Assembly: GCF_034190915.1 (NCBI RefSeq) | Contig: NW_026947500.1 | Location: 22,070,501 to 22,134,500, forward strand | Direction: 5' to 3' | From: Cavia porcellus | Lineage: Eukaryota > Chordata > Mammalia > Rodentia > Caviidae | DNA: 64,000 nucleotides | In this document: positions 10,641-22,238 of the stretch, piece after piece | Layout: the number at the start of each line of letters is the position of its first letter | How positions within the stretch are numbered: the stretch's first letter is position 1 | Notes under the pieces: generated by a model | Seen by the model: only the letters and a program-made list of their open reading frames with translations | Told to the model about the DNA's origin: nothing | The model's database searches: none | Translations under genes and position numbers: made by a program

Positions 10641-11960
10641 GTTGTGTTTGATGTCACAAAGATATTACTTTATGGCAGCTGATGTCATGTCCAATATTGC
10701 ATGTTTGCTGCCCTCAATCTCTTCTGTATTTACCTCTGCTAGACTGATGTTCCCTGGGATAAAGGCTAGGGGCTTTTTCTTTCTTCTTTCTCTTGTCATG
10801 TTTCTGGTTTCTTCCATACAGATATATGGTGGAGGTCCAAGCCCCTTTCCTTGTTGATTATGGTTCTTTTTTTTTTTTTTTTTTTTTGCCTTTTTCCTTT
10901 TTATCAGTACCAGGGATCGAACTCACGACTGCCTGCTTGCAAGGCAGGCGCTTATGCCGCTGAGCTAAATCCCCAGCCCCTTACAGAATGTTTTTTTTTG
11001 TATGTTTTTTGTTTTGTTTTGTTTTGTTTTGTTTTGCCTTTTTCCTTTTTATTGAATACTGGAATATTTGAATACTTGGTTTTTTTTTGGTTTTTGGGTT
11101 TTTTTTTTTTTTTTTTTGTCTTTTTCATTTCTATCGGTACCGGGGATCGAACTCATGACTGCCTGCTTACAAGGCAGGAGCTTATGCCACCGAGCTAAAC
11201 CCCCAACCCCCTGATTATGGTTCTTGTGGAGCACTGTGGCTAGGGATTTCTGCCCTCTCCAGCTTGCTGTTGGTCATTGAGGTGCAAGCAGGGGCAGTCA
11301 GTGTAGGCTGGCCCTTCCCTCCAAGCCAGTCAACCAGCAGGAGCCTTCACCACATTAGTGTGTGCCGCACAGATGGAACTGGTTTGAGACAACTTTGGGG
11401 ACAATTTCATCCTTGGCTATTGGGTCCCGGCCAGGGGTGTGACCCAGCCTAAGCAAACCCCACCCATCTTCTCTGGGCAGGGAGCAACCAATTGAAGTCA
11501 CTGCTGTTCCTTATTCAGGTTCTGCCCAATACCAATACATGCCCAATGCCATTCACCCCTTTACCGCAGGAGGGTCAGATTCTGAGCACTCACCACAAGT
11601 GGGTTAGTGCAGGTCTCCACACCCGCTCTGTTCTTCATTGGGCTCACTAATCCCCAAGTTCAGCACAGCTGTGTCTCCTGAGGTGAAAGTGCCACAACTA
11701 CGAGTCTGAGCTGCCCCAGCAAGAGTGCTGCCACTGCGAGTCTGATGGCTCCTTTACCTTTAGTTTCTTCCTGAGTCAGGAGGATCCATCACCCTCTGTC
11801 TAGTCTTCTCTCGGATGCATTATTCCGGCATCTGAGCTTGTCTCTCAGGGAGCCTCCCTATTTCATTGTTTACTAATCCACCATCTTTAGCTCCTCAGCA
11901 GTTCTTTCTTATGTTGGGATTACATACACCTCAAGATCCCAAGGCCTTTTCTAGTTCACT
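10641..11960 (-). repeat. probable 5' region of the same L1/HAL1-like element
   Basis: AT-rich then GC-richer sequence upstream (reverse strand) of the ORF1 remnant, interrupted by the SINE pair at 10868-11211. The assignment rests on continuity with the ORF1 remnant and on the SINE target-site duplication joining the two halves. The outer boundary is a guess. Confidence 0.4.
10868..11211 (-). repeat. two tRNA-like ID SINEs (reverse) inserted as one block
   Basis: Two reverse ID copies each carry a long poly-T, TTTTTATC(A/G)GTACC(A/G)GGGATCGAACTC, GACTGCCTGCTT(G/A)CAAGGCAGG and GAGCTAAA(T/C)CCCCA(G/A)CCCC (10868-10980 and 11100-11211). Between them is a third truncated poly-T/(GTTTT)n piece. 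The 13-nt direct repeat TGATTATGGTTCT flanks the whole block (10855-10867 and 11212-11224). Confidence 0.9.
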
Positions 11961-12178
11961 TTTTATCATTCTCTTTTTCTTTCTTTAGTATATATTTGCT
12001 TTAGTATAAATGTGTTTTTACACATTTTTCCTGGGTATTTCTCTGATTTCTTAAAGTGTATTTAAGTAAAAGCAGAGTTACATTGCTTTGCAAATGAATT
12101 CATATTAAATGATCACAGATACAATAAATACAAACAGCCATTAGGACTATGGGGAATACCTTCACAAATCAGTAATTG

Positions 12179-12179
<1 letters not shown>

Positions 12180-12222
<43 letters not shown>

Positions 12223-12364
12223 TCTTTTTGAGACAGGGGCTCTATGCAGTTCAGGCTGACCATGAGCTCACTTTGTAGCCTGGGCTGGTCTCAAACTCGC
12301 AACAATCCTCCTGCCTCAGCCTCCCGAGTGCTGGGATTACAGGTGTGCGCCACTACACCTGGCT
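12180..12364 (-). repeat. B1-like SINE with long poly-T, reverse
   Basis: A poly-T run of about 41 nt (12180-12220) precedes TGTCTTTTTGAGACAGGG, GTAGCCTGGGCTGGTCTCAA and CCTCCCGAGTGCTGGGATTACAGG. The direct repeat AGTAATTGC (12171-12179 and 12365-12373) is the target-site duplication. The near-consensus sequence and long tail suggest a young insertion. It ends 79 nt before FANCC exon 8. Confidence 0.95.
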
Positions 12365-12443
12365 AGTAATTGCATTTTAAATGTTCATCATCTTCTTTCC
12401 CACTCCATTTCTATCTAACATTTTGCTTTTTTCTGGCCAAAAG

Positions 12444-12600
12444 GAAGAAGATTTCTCTCCCCACATCAGCTGTAGTAAGCCTCTGGCTTCGGCATCTTCC
12501 CAGCCTTGAAAAAGCAGTGCTACATCTTTTCACAAAGCTGATCTCCAGTGAGAGAAATTGTCTGAGAAGGATCGAATGCTTTATAAAAGATTCATTGCTG
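12444..12600 (+). CDS. FANCC: FANCC coding exon (human exon 8), first exon in window
   Basis: FANCC is an alpha-helical HEAT-repeat-like subunit of the Fanconi anaemia core complex. It pairs with FANCE and FANCF, and the complex lets FANCL mono-ubiquitinate FANCD2-FANCI during interstrand crosslink repair in the nucleus. This exon reads, after one leading base that completes a split Leu codon, [20 protein letters not shown] and onward through [20 protein letters not shown] to LL. That is nearly identical to the human protein as I remember it. Its length of 157 nt matches human c.687-843. The acceptor is the AG at 12442-12443 after a T-rich tract, and the donor is GTACGT. An alternative AG at 12474-12475 would remove conserved residues, so I prefer the first. 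The earlier exons (N-terminal ~228 residues) are outside the window. Confidence 0.95.
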
Positions 12601-13712
12601 GTACGTGGTGGGCTTTGGTGATGAGAAAAGGCCTGAAAAGCGATACAGGGAATTGATTCTTTTAGTTAAGGAAGAAACAGGATGGAAGATAGAGATAAAA
12701 AAACATTGGGACCTTAAAAATAATCATGTTTGCATTTTATTTTGAAAATACCTAACATAATGACTTTTCTACATACATGGCTAAGGTTTGAGATTTGCTT
12801 GGTTCTTGTGGCTTGTGTCACATGTTTGGACAAAGGCTCTGAGGAGTAGGTTCACCAAAGGAATGCTGAATTGCCAGGTTACCCGGGACTCTCCATAAGA
12901 TGCTACATCAGTTTCTCTTGCAGCCTGCCTTCTCACCACTGACAGGCTCCGTATGGGGAGGGAGACTGAGCACTGCTCTTCACTTGCCCAGTGTCTTTGC
13001 TGAGCATTGAGTGCAGCCCCCAAGGTGCTGGAAGAAGCCAGGACACAAGCTTCTTAGAAATATTTATGTCAACACAAGGAATAAGTTTTTAAGGCTGAAG
13101 TTCTTATAGACCAGGGATACCAGCAATCAGGTGACAGAAACATGCACAAAATAAATTCAGCTTTTCACTAGAGAAAAAATAAAATATTCAAGAGAAACAA
13201 AACAAAATCCCAGGAAAATGATTAAAGCAACAAAGACAACTCAGATTTCTGTTTTGGGTAAGGCTGTCAGCCTTGCAACCTCCCCTCTTGGCGGCTCCTT
13301 CTTCCCTTGGCTCTAGAGCCCAAGGACTTGGCAGTCACTTGGGCCACTGGGCCTCAAAAGCACTGGGCTCCCCAGCAGTGTCAGGGCCAGCTGAGGTGTT
13401 GCCCTTCTGCAGAGTCAGCACTCCTTCTTGTAAAATCAGGAACAAAATACCAGTGTACCCACAAAAGAAAAATTTTTAAACGACATGTTCCTCTGGATGA
13501 TCAAGGTAGCTCACTTCCCCAAATACCCAGTGATGGTTTCACCTCATGGATTATTTCCTCCATAAGGGGAAGGCAGGTCCTTTATCCTTCAATCACATGA
13601 CAAGCCAGGTAAGGCAGAGATAGTTTCCAAATGAGCTGGTTTATTGAAAGACACACAAAACCAGAATACATAGAAATAAGCAAAAAATATATGAAAATAG
13701 ATTTTTTTAAAA

Positions 13713-13848
13713 GCTGAGTGTGGTGGCAACATGCCTATAAAGCCAGCTACTTGGGAAGCTGAAGCAGGAGGACCACATGAGCCCAGGAGTTCAAGGCCAG
13801 CTTGGGCAACATAGCAAGGCCTTGTCCACTCTCTTTCCCCCTAAAAAA
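13713..13848 (+). repeat. B1/Alu-like SINE
   Basis: GCTGAGTGTGGTGGCAACATG, CCAGCTACTTGGGAAGCTGAAGCAGGAGG, GAGTTCAAGGCCAGCTTGGGCAA and a CCTTGTCC end are diagnostic. Moderately diverged. Confidence 0.85.
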
Positions 13849-15479
13849 ATGAAACAATGTTAGTCTAACACAGAGTGCTAATAATGCTCCAGATATTATA
13901 TGTGTGTGGAAGAAGTGACCTGAGAGATCCATCACTTCAAGGCAACACTGGGACTGGTCCACATCGCCCTTCATTTCCTTAGCCGTGAAGTAAAACACCC
14001 ATTAACTTAGGCAGGGCCTCTGGCTGCCACTGCCTTTCACAGTGGAAACTTGCAGGGGATACAACCCCAGGAGCAGCCCATGGGCAGAGTTTTCATACTC
14101 AGCTTCTGGGTGGAAGCATGGAGGGAAGGGTCCTGGACACCAGCTGTCCTGCTTGCCTGCTTGTGTGTCAGTGCACAGCTGCACGGTGGCTCTCAGCCAC
14201 CCCCTGGGTTCTACCACAACTTGTGTTACAAGGGAAAGCCCAGAAGGGAAAGCTTGGTCACATTAATCACCGTTAAAAGACTAGTTTAGTTAGATTCAGA
14301 AGAAACCACACAGCCAAACATGCCACATGGTGCAGCTGCTGTGGTCCCCTAGTGTCTCTTCCCCAGGGTCCTTGGGACTCCACCATGTCTTCCTGTTTGC
14401 TTTGGTCACTCATTGGCACTTGGCACAAAAAAGTCTTCTCACAGTAAGGATGGAAACTGAGTTCAGGAGCAGTGCAGCCCAGCCTGATCTCACATCAGAC
14501 ACCAGGAATCCCAGGAGGGGGTGTCTATCTACCTGGCCACTGGTCAAGGCTGGGGAAGACCCTGGCTGGCTGGGCCACTCATCCCTGATTCCCACAGCCA
14601 CCTCCCAGCTACTCTGATTGCTGATTTTGCTGGAGCCACCTATTTCTTAAGTGAAAGCTGCATATGGAACCATGATGGAACCAGTTGCCTCTCCACCGGT
14701 TTCTTGCCGTCTAGGCCTGCTTCCCTTGCATGTCCCAGCGCCTCTCTGCCTTTGTGGCCAGGCTTCCCTGCAGAGATAGAAAGCCACAGTGTCAGGAACA
14801 GCCAGCACTTCACCTGCGCTGAGGACACTCAATGGCAGCCCAGATGACCCAGATGACTTCAAAGTTTGGTGTTTGATAGGAAAAATGAAAGGAAGATAGG
14901 TATATGTTAGGACTGGGAGAGCCTAAAGGGAATATTTTTTAATAGACAATTAGCTTGACTTCACCATTTTTGAGAGTTGCATATTGAGGCAAGAAGAATG
15001 TGTCTTATTTAAAAATTATTACAGCATAATTCAAAATAAAAATTTCAGAAGCTTTCTGATAGCTCTTTTCTAGGCTGTATATGGCAGTAAATTTCTTCGT
15101 TTCTAACTTAAATGTGAATGATACATTTACCTTTTTCCCTGATGGTTTTTCAGTGGTAAAATAGAGTAATTGGGCTCTTTGTGTCCAGGGTATACTTAGT
15201 AGACTTTCCTTAAATCTTCTCTCAGTGGGAAACTACAGCCCCATGATTTCTGTGCTGCCTTTCGTCAATCCTTGTGGGCTTTCCTCTGAACCTTCTCCAC
15301 ATCCTTTTTAGCTGAGGACCCCGGACCTAAGCAGCGCCTCAAAACAAACACAGCCAAGGAGAAGGAGGAAGCAGCCCCTCTCCTTGGACATTGTGTCGTA
15401 CAGTCCTCACTTTCCATAACCTCCCCGCCATCAGACAGCTTCCAAGTCAGTTCTTCTTTCTTATCAGGAGCATGTGTGG

Positions 15480-16010
15480 AGAGATTCAGAGCTTTTATTA
15501 TGGTTAGAGGGGGATTCTAAAGGGTGTTATTTGGCTTAATTTATTGTGGCATTGACAAGATGTGACCTCTCTCTGCCTCTTGTTTCAAGGAGGTAATTAC
15601 AGCACTGACGGTGACTGGAAGCCCCGGTCAGCGTGGGCTGCACTCCTCCAGCACCCAGGGGCCACGATGCAGGGAGCAGCAGGCTAAGTGATTGCATGGT
15701 AACCTGAAGAACCTGCTTCCTAATTGCATCATCTGATTCATTTATCGCAGTTTAGCATCTCGGTGTGGTGACAGCCCTGAACAGAAGTATCAGAGAGATC
15801 TCTAAGGCCCAGCGCAAGAACCCTGTGCTTTGCTGCAGAGGGAATCTGATGCCTATTACATTAGAGTTGGATTCTGAGAGCAATTAAAGTGTGATGGTCT
15901 ACGTAACTTGTGTTTTATATGAAACACTGTTAATTATATTTCCATCTCTTGGGACTATCCAGAATGAGTCCTGGAAATTCTAAGGTTACCAAAACGTAGC
16001 AAAAACAAAA
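15480..16010 (+). promoter_or_regulatory. candidate conserved non-coding element
   Basis: Repeat-free intronic block with homeodomain-type TAATTA cores (GGTAATTACAGCACTG near 15593 and GTTAATTATATTTCC near 15930) and other clean AT-rich motifs (GCAATTAAAGTGTG, CTAATTGCATCATCTGATTC). Nothing here is coding. The call is by texture alone and needs an alignment. Confidence 0.25.
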
Positions 16011-17131
16011 GATAAAAGTATCATACAAAGGGAAATGACCTCTCCAAATGTGCCTTGGCCTTTCAGGGACTTCAGGGACCTGGTATTTTCCATTAAGACT
16101 ATGGCTAATAAAAGATCAGTGTAGTATCACCTGAATTCTAAATGCATGTATGTATGTTCTAAAATTTTGAATGTGTCAAATATGTTTTCAAAACCTATGT
16201 ACTTTTGAAGTTCAACCTTTGGCTCTCATGGACTGGACTATCTTCAAGTACATGGCTGCCTGCCGCAGTTGGTGTCCCCCAAATAAATTGAGGTATTAAC
16301 CCCCGTTTGTCATTTGCTGTGCAGATGGAAACGTCTCAGAAACAGATGGTTCTGTGTTTCCCCTGACAGCACAGGCACTGGAAGACCATAATCCGCAGCC
16401 TCAGGCCTGACCTTACAGACTGATGTCACTGAAAGCAGCGAAAGCCATTTGCTAATTATGCAACTTTCTTGGCACCAGTTGATTTCCCAAGGCAGGCCAT
16501 GCATCAGAAGGGTGCTATATTTTCCAGCTACAATTCTGTTTGCAGAGCCCAGAAAGCTATTGTTTGGACTGCACATTTGAATGAGAAGGGCTGGCTGGGT
16601 GGCAGGATGGCCCTGAACTTGGCTGTGGCAGTGCTGTGTGCCAGGCTGGGGCTCCCTTGTTCCCACGCCCTCCCTCATGCCTTGGTGGGCTGACCCCACC
16701 CGCCTGCTGCAGCCACCATAGCTGATGGACGGCTCTCTGAGGCCCATCTGCCTGCGAAGGGAGAGGGGCACAAGGGAGGAGGACCACGCCAGGGTGAGGT
16801 GCCGAGGGTACAGGCTTGGGTTTGTTTTTGCTTTATCCAGAATTTAAATCAGAGGATATTCATGGATTCTACTACTTGAAAGTTTTCATTCTCCATAAAA
16901 AGCTTTTTCTTTTTTTGATCTAATAAAAGCATCCAGATACCTCAGTGTACTTCTCATCATGAGCTAGAAGGCGTTCTGTTCTCCAGATAATGATCTTCAA
17001 AAAGAAAAAAACAAACTCCCCAGAAAATCCCTGTGCACATTCCCATTCTATAGCGTTAACTCCCCATCCCAGATGGTGTCAGCAGTTTCCGTGTCAATAG
17101 CTTTTCACTCACGTTCTAGGGTTTTCTTTTC

Positions 17132-17270
17132 CTTTTTTTTTTTTTTCTGACTTTTTGAGACAAGATCTCACTATACAGTTCTGGCTGGCCTTGGGCTCAT
17201 TTTGTAGCCCAAGCTGGTCTTAAACTTGCTAACACTTCTGCCTCAGCCTCCCGAGTGCTGAGATTACAGT
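17132..17270 (-). repeat. B1-like SINE, reverse
   Basis: Poly-T, then CTGACTTTTTGAGACAAGATCTCACTATACAGTTCTGGCTGGCC and CAGCCTCCCGAGTGCTGAGATTACAG. Confidence 0.9.
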
Positions 17271-18251
17271 TCCCATTTTTTCATTAGCAGTCTTCTTAGA
17301 ATTTCTTTTTTATGCTTTTTAATGTGATGCTTATAATTTAATATGAGTTGAAGTAGATGATTTAGCAGTGGTCAAGCAGAAAAATGTGACTGAAAGCTAT
17401 AGGCTCTGCAGCACAGACAGCTGCTTCACTTTCCAGTGTCCACCTCAGGAGGACACCAGATGCCCCAGCATTGCCTCATGCAAAGCCAGATTGCAAGATA
17501 GGTTTTTACTGTTGAGGATGCAGGACTTTGCTGCCAATCAGAGGTTGGTTGGGAGTAGGGGTCTGGGTGGGCAGAAAATAAGCAAACAAAAGCCAAACAA
17601 CAGTGAATGTGGGGAGTCATTGCCACCCAGGGGCTAAGTTGAGTAGCAGTGGAGGCTGAGAGCTTTCTTCCTTTTGCTGCTCCACAAGTGAAGGGGTTAG
17701 AGGCCTTGGGTCAAGACAGGGACTGGATTTGGGAGAAGGGGTTTTGTCTAGCACCCACCATGGCACCCACCATGTGAACCCCCTCTCCTGTGTCCTAACA
17801 CCCAGAGAGAGTGTGTAAATTTAAAATACAAAAGTACATTTGGTACTTGTTAAGATTTTAAGCTCAGAAATGACAGATTTATCACTAATTAAACAATAAT
17901 TGCATTATGGAGCACTGAAAAAAATTGCTTATAATATAAACAACATCTGGTAAAGTTTAAAAGAAACAATAATTCTTCCAAGATTAAATTTGTTGCAAGA
18001 AACTTGAATATTTTAAAGCAAAATAGAACCCTAAAATATAGAAGGGATATTTACACTTTTGCATTTAGTATTTTGAAAGCAGAAAATAAGAAAATCGCAT
18101 AATGAAAAATACATATTTATAAAGATGCATTATTTTTCATGTGAAGAATTTTTAGTAGGTTTTTTTAAAAATCATATAACTCAATAGGGAATTTACTGTT
18201 GAAGTGGGTCTTTTTCTTTTGGTTTCTGTTTATGGTTTTGTTTTGTGGTTG

Positions 18252-18375
18252 TTTTTTTTTTTTTTTTTTTTTAAAGATAGGGTCTTGCTATGCAGTTCAG
18301 GCTGGCCTTGAACTTGCAGCAGTCCTATCTCAGCCTCCCAAGTGCTGGGATTACAGGCCTGCATCACCATGCCCC
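18252..18375 (-). repeat. B1-like SINE, reverse
   Basis: Poly-T tail, then GATAGGGTCTTGCTATGCAGTTCAGGCTGGCC and CCTCCCAAGTGCTGGGATTACAGG. An internal piece is missing compared with the longer copies nearby, as in a B1 monomer. Confidence 0.9.
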
Positions 18376-18402
18376 AAATTGTTGAGGTGGGTTTAAAAGG
18401 AG

Positions 18403-18449
18403 ACTCCTCTTCCTCTTCTTCTCCTTCTCCTTCTTTCTTCTTTCTTCTT

Positions 18450-18450
<1 letters not shown>
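18403..18450. repeat. (CTT)n / CT-rich tract
   Basis: Imperfect CTT and CTC repeats that run into the poly-T of the next SINE. Confidence 0.85.
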
Positions 18451-18486
<36 letters not shown>

Positions 18487-18628
18487 CTTTTTGAGATACA
18501 GTCTTGCAACACAGTTCAGGCTGGCCTTGAGCTTACTTTGTAGCCCAGGCTGGTCTCGAACTTGCAACGAGCCTCCTTCCTCAGCCTCCCAAGTACTGGG
18601 ATTACAGATGTGTACCACCATGCCCAGC
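18451..18628 (-). repeat. B1-like SINE, reverse
   Basis: Poly-T of about 29 nt, then TGTCTTTTTGAGATACAGTC, GTAGCCCAGGCTGGTCTCGAA, CAGCCTCCCAAGTACTGGGATTACAG and ACCACCATGCCCAGC. Long form, like the copy at 12180. Confidence 0.92.
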
Positions 18629-19094
18629 AAGGAGACTCTGCTTTAAACAGAATTTTTTGTGATGAGTGTAATCACCTTTTAATTTATACAGGTACATCAG
18701 CAAGAAGGGCTTCCCTTTGGCAGAAGAGGGGTTTGGGAGACCTGGCTGTGCTCAGGACAGGGCGGACTGGCTAGTGGGTAAATTGGAGGGAAAGCTTCAG
18801 CTGATTTTTTTCAAAGGAGTATTTCCTGCATTGAACACTAAAATAGCCATGAAGAGAGAATTGATTCCAAGCTTACTAAATTTCATCATTTTCTCACTCA
18901 TTTGCCTCTTTTGTCTTAATTGTAAAAGGAAGTAAGTCTATAAAGTTTCAGATGAATAAGTTTTCAGGATTTCCCTTCTTTTCTCTTTTCCTAACTTTTG
19001 AATAGTCTTCTTCCCATACATACACACAATCCAAAGACAATAGGTAGTAAGAATTACTTGTTGCTAAGATTTTTTCTGTATCCTCTGGTCTCCA

Positions 19095-19245
19095 CCTGGG
19101 TACCAGGGACTGAACCCAGATTCTTATGCACATTAAGCAAGTACTCTACCACTGAGCTATATCCTAAGCCTCTTTGTTTTTTGTGTTTTTATGTTTGAAA
19201 TAGGATCTTAGTTGCCCAAACTGGCCTTGAATTTTCAGGCCTCCT
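19095..19245 (-). repeat. ID-B1 dimeric SINE, reverse, truncated
   Basis: ID part TACCAGGGACTGAACCCAGATTC...TACCACTGAGCTATATCC is followed by a B1 part with ATAGGATCTTAGTTGCCCAAACTGGCCTTGAA. The B1 part is cut short. Confidence 0.7.
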
Positions 19246-22185
19246 GCAGGTGGCAAGTGGCTTGTGATAATCATTAACAAGTTGGGATGAAAGTGGCTGA
19301 TTAAACAAATATCAGGGCCCAAGCTAAACAATCAGTGCTATTTTACAATTCATGCTGCCGAATGGCAAACTGGCCTTGCAGGCACCTCTTCCCCCAAACA
19401 CAGAAAGAGCATTGTTATTGTGCATTTCCTCTGCATTGATTTTGGTCTTCTCTGGTTTTATTGAGGGATGGGAATGGGCTGCCCTCCTAGGCAGAGAGGG
19501 GTAAACACTGCAGTTCCAAGTACCTGTGGTAGCTGATTGACAGTGAGTAGGCAGAGTGGTGGGAAGGTATCTTATCAGCCACAGGATATGCACACTCTAC
19601 AGAACAGCCTGGTCCTGAGGAGAGAAGGCTAAGAGCAACTCTCCATCACAGTCATCTGCTTGCTTCCATGTTTAGTGAAAGACAAACACAGCTCATTGAT
19701 GGCCTCCTGGTGACATAGTTCCCTTACTTGAAATGATCTACCTGAGAATCATTAGGCCAGATGGAGAAGAGAGCTTGAGAAGGAGAATGTTTTGGTGGAA
19801 TGGAGAAAAACAGATGAGCAGATAAAACCCAAGAAAGCTTTTCATTCACCATTTTTGTAGGAAAAATAATCTTGCAGATTGTGGGCTTCAGAACTGGAGT
19901 CCAGCCTTGGGTTGCAGAGTGACCTGCGGTGTGTTGCCAGCGTGTCCCACTAGACACATAAAACAGGATACAGAGAGGTTAAATGTTGCCTTATCACTCA
20001 CAGGGATGATGGAGAGACCAAGGGGGAGGTATGGCTTCTAGAGAAGCACACATTTAAACTGTGATTTGGTCTGGAAGATTCTTTTGATAAGAAAAGCAGT
20101 TTAAGTGGGCTTTTGTGGTTTGACACACGCCTCACCTGGGAGTACTCTGATGCTCACTGACTCTGAAATTACATGCTCAGGAAGCCTAGTCTCATTTTTA
20201 AAAACCATCACTGAAGCATGCAGATGGCAGAGAACAGCCTGGATATCCTGTCCTCTTCCCTGATATAAAAGCAAAGACAGGTTGTGGAACCAGGCTGAGA
20301 GGAGTAACCAGTGGTCTGAAATACTTGGAAAGAGTGAAGTCTAAGTGGAGGGTCCATCTGTATGAGGAGAACAGGCAGATTCTGCACAGCTTGGAGATAT
20401 CTGAAACATCTCATTGAGATGTTTTGCTGGAAAACACCATGTAAGAGAAAAGCATGTCCAAGCTCTTATTCTAGCTTGAAAGCATAAGAATTCCTGTACT
20501 TCCTTCCCACTGTGGTTCTGGTGGCAGCCCCGGTCTGCCTCTTGGGTCCTCCTTGTCTTTGCTGTTTAGAGTGATTCTCAGTAGCACCAAACCTGCAAAG
20601 AGGGTCTAAGGGCCATTTAGAATTGTTTCATTGTACCATTTCCAATTCTGATCTTATTTTCTATCAGTTTGTTTTCAGGCCCTGAGTGTCTGTCTGCCTG
20701 TGGGCACATAGCACGGCTGTTGGAAATTAAACACTCTTCTAGAGAAATTTGGAAAAACTGAGTTCTGGCAAATTTAGCTGAACCGTATTTCTTTAAGACT
20801 TGCAATATTCTTTACCCTTGTTGATTTTTTCCACATTATGAAAAATTGAAACTTTATGATAGTTTCTGGGCATGTATCCAGTAACCTCTTAATAACTGTT
20901 TATTATTTACAGTGAGGATTAGAAGCCGAAAGATTAATTGGCTGGTTGAGATGAAAGCCAAGAAGTGACCTGCCTTTGCTCTGTTGCATTGCTTTTTTAA
21001 GTAGACAATATGTTTGTGAGAATTTGAAGTTGGTTGCTTTTAGATAAAAATGCACATCCATGGAAGGTTAGAGGTCACGGATCACGCTATTAAAGAGTCA
21101 AATATTTAAACCTGCAAATTTACGAATCTCTCTCCTTCCCATAGGAAAGCCATCACCCCATCAAATATTTGAACAAGCAATGTTGCTCTTGCCTGGAGCC
21201 TTCTGTTGCCTGAAGTGGCAGCCTAAAGACACTAGATGGCGCACACTCAATGTCCCAAGTTGCCATACCAGGCACGGAAAAACAAAAAAGCAGGAAGCCA
21301 CCAGGGTAGCATTGTGATTTCTTGAGGAATGTCCCGACAGCTGTAGAAGCAGACAGGCCTTATCTTCTTTTTTCTTGTTGATAGAGACTTTAAAGGATGT
21401 TTCACAAAGCTGTATCACCTGTACTATAACTGAAGAAAGTCTCTTTAGAGCTAACCCACTAACATTTGCATGCTACCATAGAATACCTGTCTTATGATGT
21501 GGGCATCTGCACCACCTCTTGCTTTAAGCTCTGGCCAAAAAATAGGAAACATGTTCAGGCCCTTCGAGGCCCCTGCCTGGATCACAGGAGGTAAGCATCT
21601 GTAGATTTCAAAAATAGTCTCAGGACAGGCTAGATATCTTTCATCATTCAGGATAATGTGTGATCATTTTTTTCATTAAAGTTCTTCCTACTAAACAATT
21701 GGTAGTGTGCTAAATATTACATTATTCAGCCCAGCATGGGAGGGGATACTGGTGTCTGCAGCAATAATTCTAAGTGGTAATGGACCCAGTGCCCAATAAC
21801 CAGGAGTAAAAATGAGACGTAGGCCTCACTTTGAGGTACTTCAGACCACTTGAGGAGGTCAGACACAGGGACACACTTAAGAGAAATTAGTGACACAGGT
21901 ATGCTCTCTGTCTTCACGCTGGTGTATTGGTAGAAGAATTGGCCATTACATTTTTTTTTCTGGATAATACAGGTTTATTTTGAAAAATGTGAGGCATCCA
22001 GGAGTCCAAAGAAAACCACTATTTGCATGTTTATCTGCTCCACATGCCCATATCTATTGTTCTTTTTCAAAGAAATGGGCCCATTCTGTACGTAGCAGTC
22101 TCAAACACTTTACCTGCCTGATGATTCCAAACTCCTATGACACATCTTTAATGTTTCACTTTCGTCTGATTTTTCTGTTTTACAG

Positions 22186-22238
22186 CCTCAAGCAGCCTGC
22201 CACCCCGCCATATTTAGAGTTGTTGATGAAATGTTCAG
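22186..22238 (+). CDS. FANCC: FANCC coding exon (human exon 9)
   Basis: This 53-nt exon encodes [18 protein letters not shown], with the last Arg codon split after AG. It is identical to human FANCC as I recall it, and its length equals human c.844-896. The acceptor is TTTTACAG and the donor is GTAAAT. It enters in phase 0 after ...DSLL of the previous exon and leaves in phase 2, which fits the next exon exactly. Confidence 0.96.

Larger units (their letters stand above)
1..12443 (+). other. FANCC: FANCC intron upstream of exon 8 (human intron 7), partial
   Basis: Non-coding sequence before the first recognised FANCC exon. I looked for the preceding coding exon (human c.522-686, containing a run of Leu/Val-rich helices and ending ...EAVNEAILL) and did not find it, so it probably lies upstream of the window. 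Listed separately are SINEs, a palindrome with AT repeat, an LTR-like relic and an L1/HAL1-like element. The stretches 1430-2600, 4060-6310 and 6490-8030 hold no repeat family or gene that I can name. Several open frames here are short and show no family resemblance. Confidence 0.7.
12601..22185 (+). other. FANCC: FANCC intron between exons 8 and 9
   Basis: A 9.6-kb intron with GT at 12601 and AG at 22184-22185. It contains the SINEs listed at 13713, 17132, 18252, 18451 and 19095 and a CT-rich tract. The repeat-free AT-rich block 15480-16010 is discussed as a possible conserved element. Parts 14290-15480 and 19250-22180 show no feature I can name. No coding exon was recognised inside. Confidence 0.8.

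Noticed and set aside
10851..11198. Hydrophobic Phe-rich + strand frame resembling membrane segments
   Set aside because: The Phe runs are translated poly-T tails of reverse ID SINEs.
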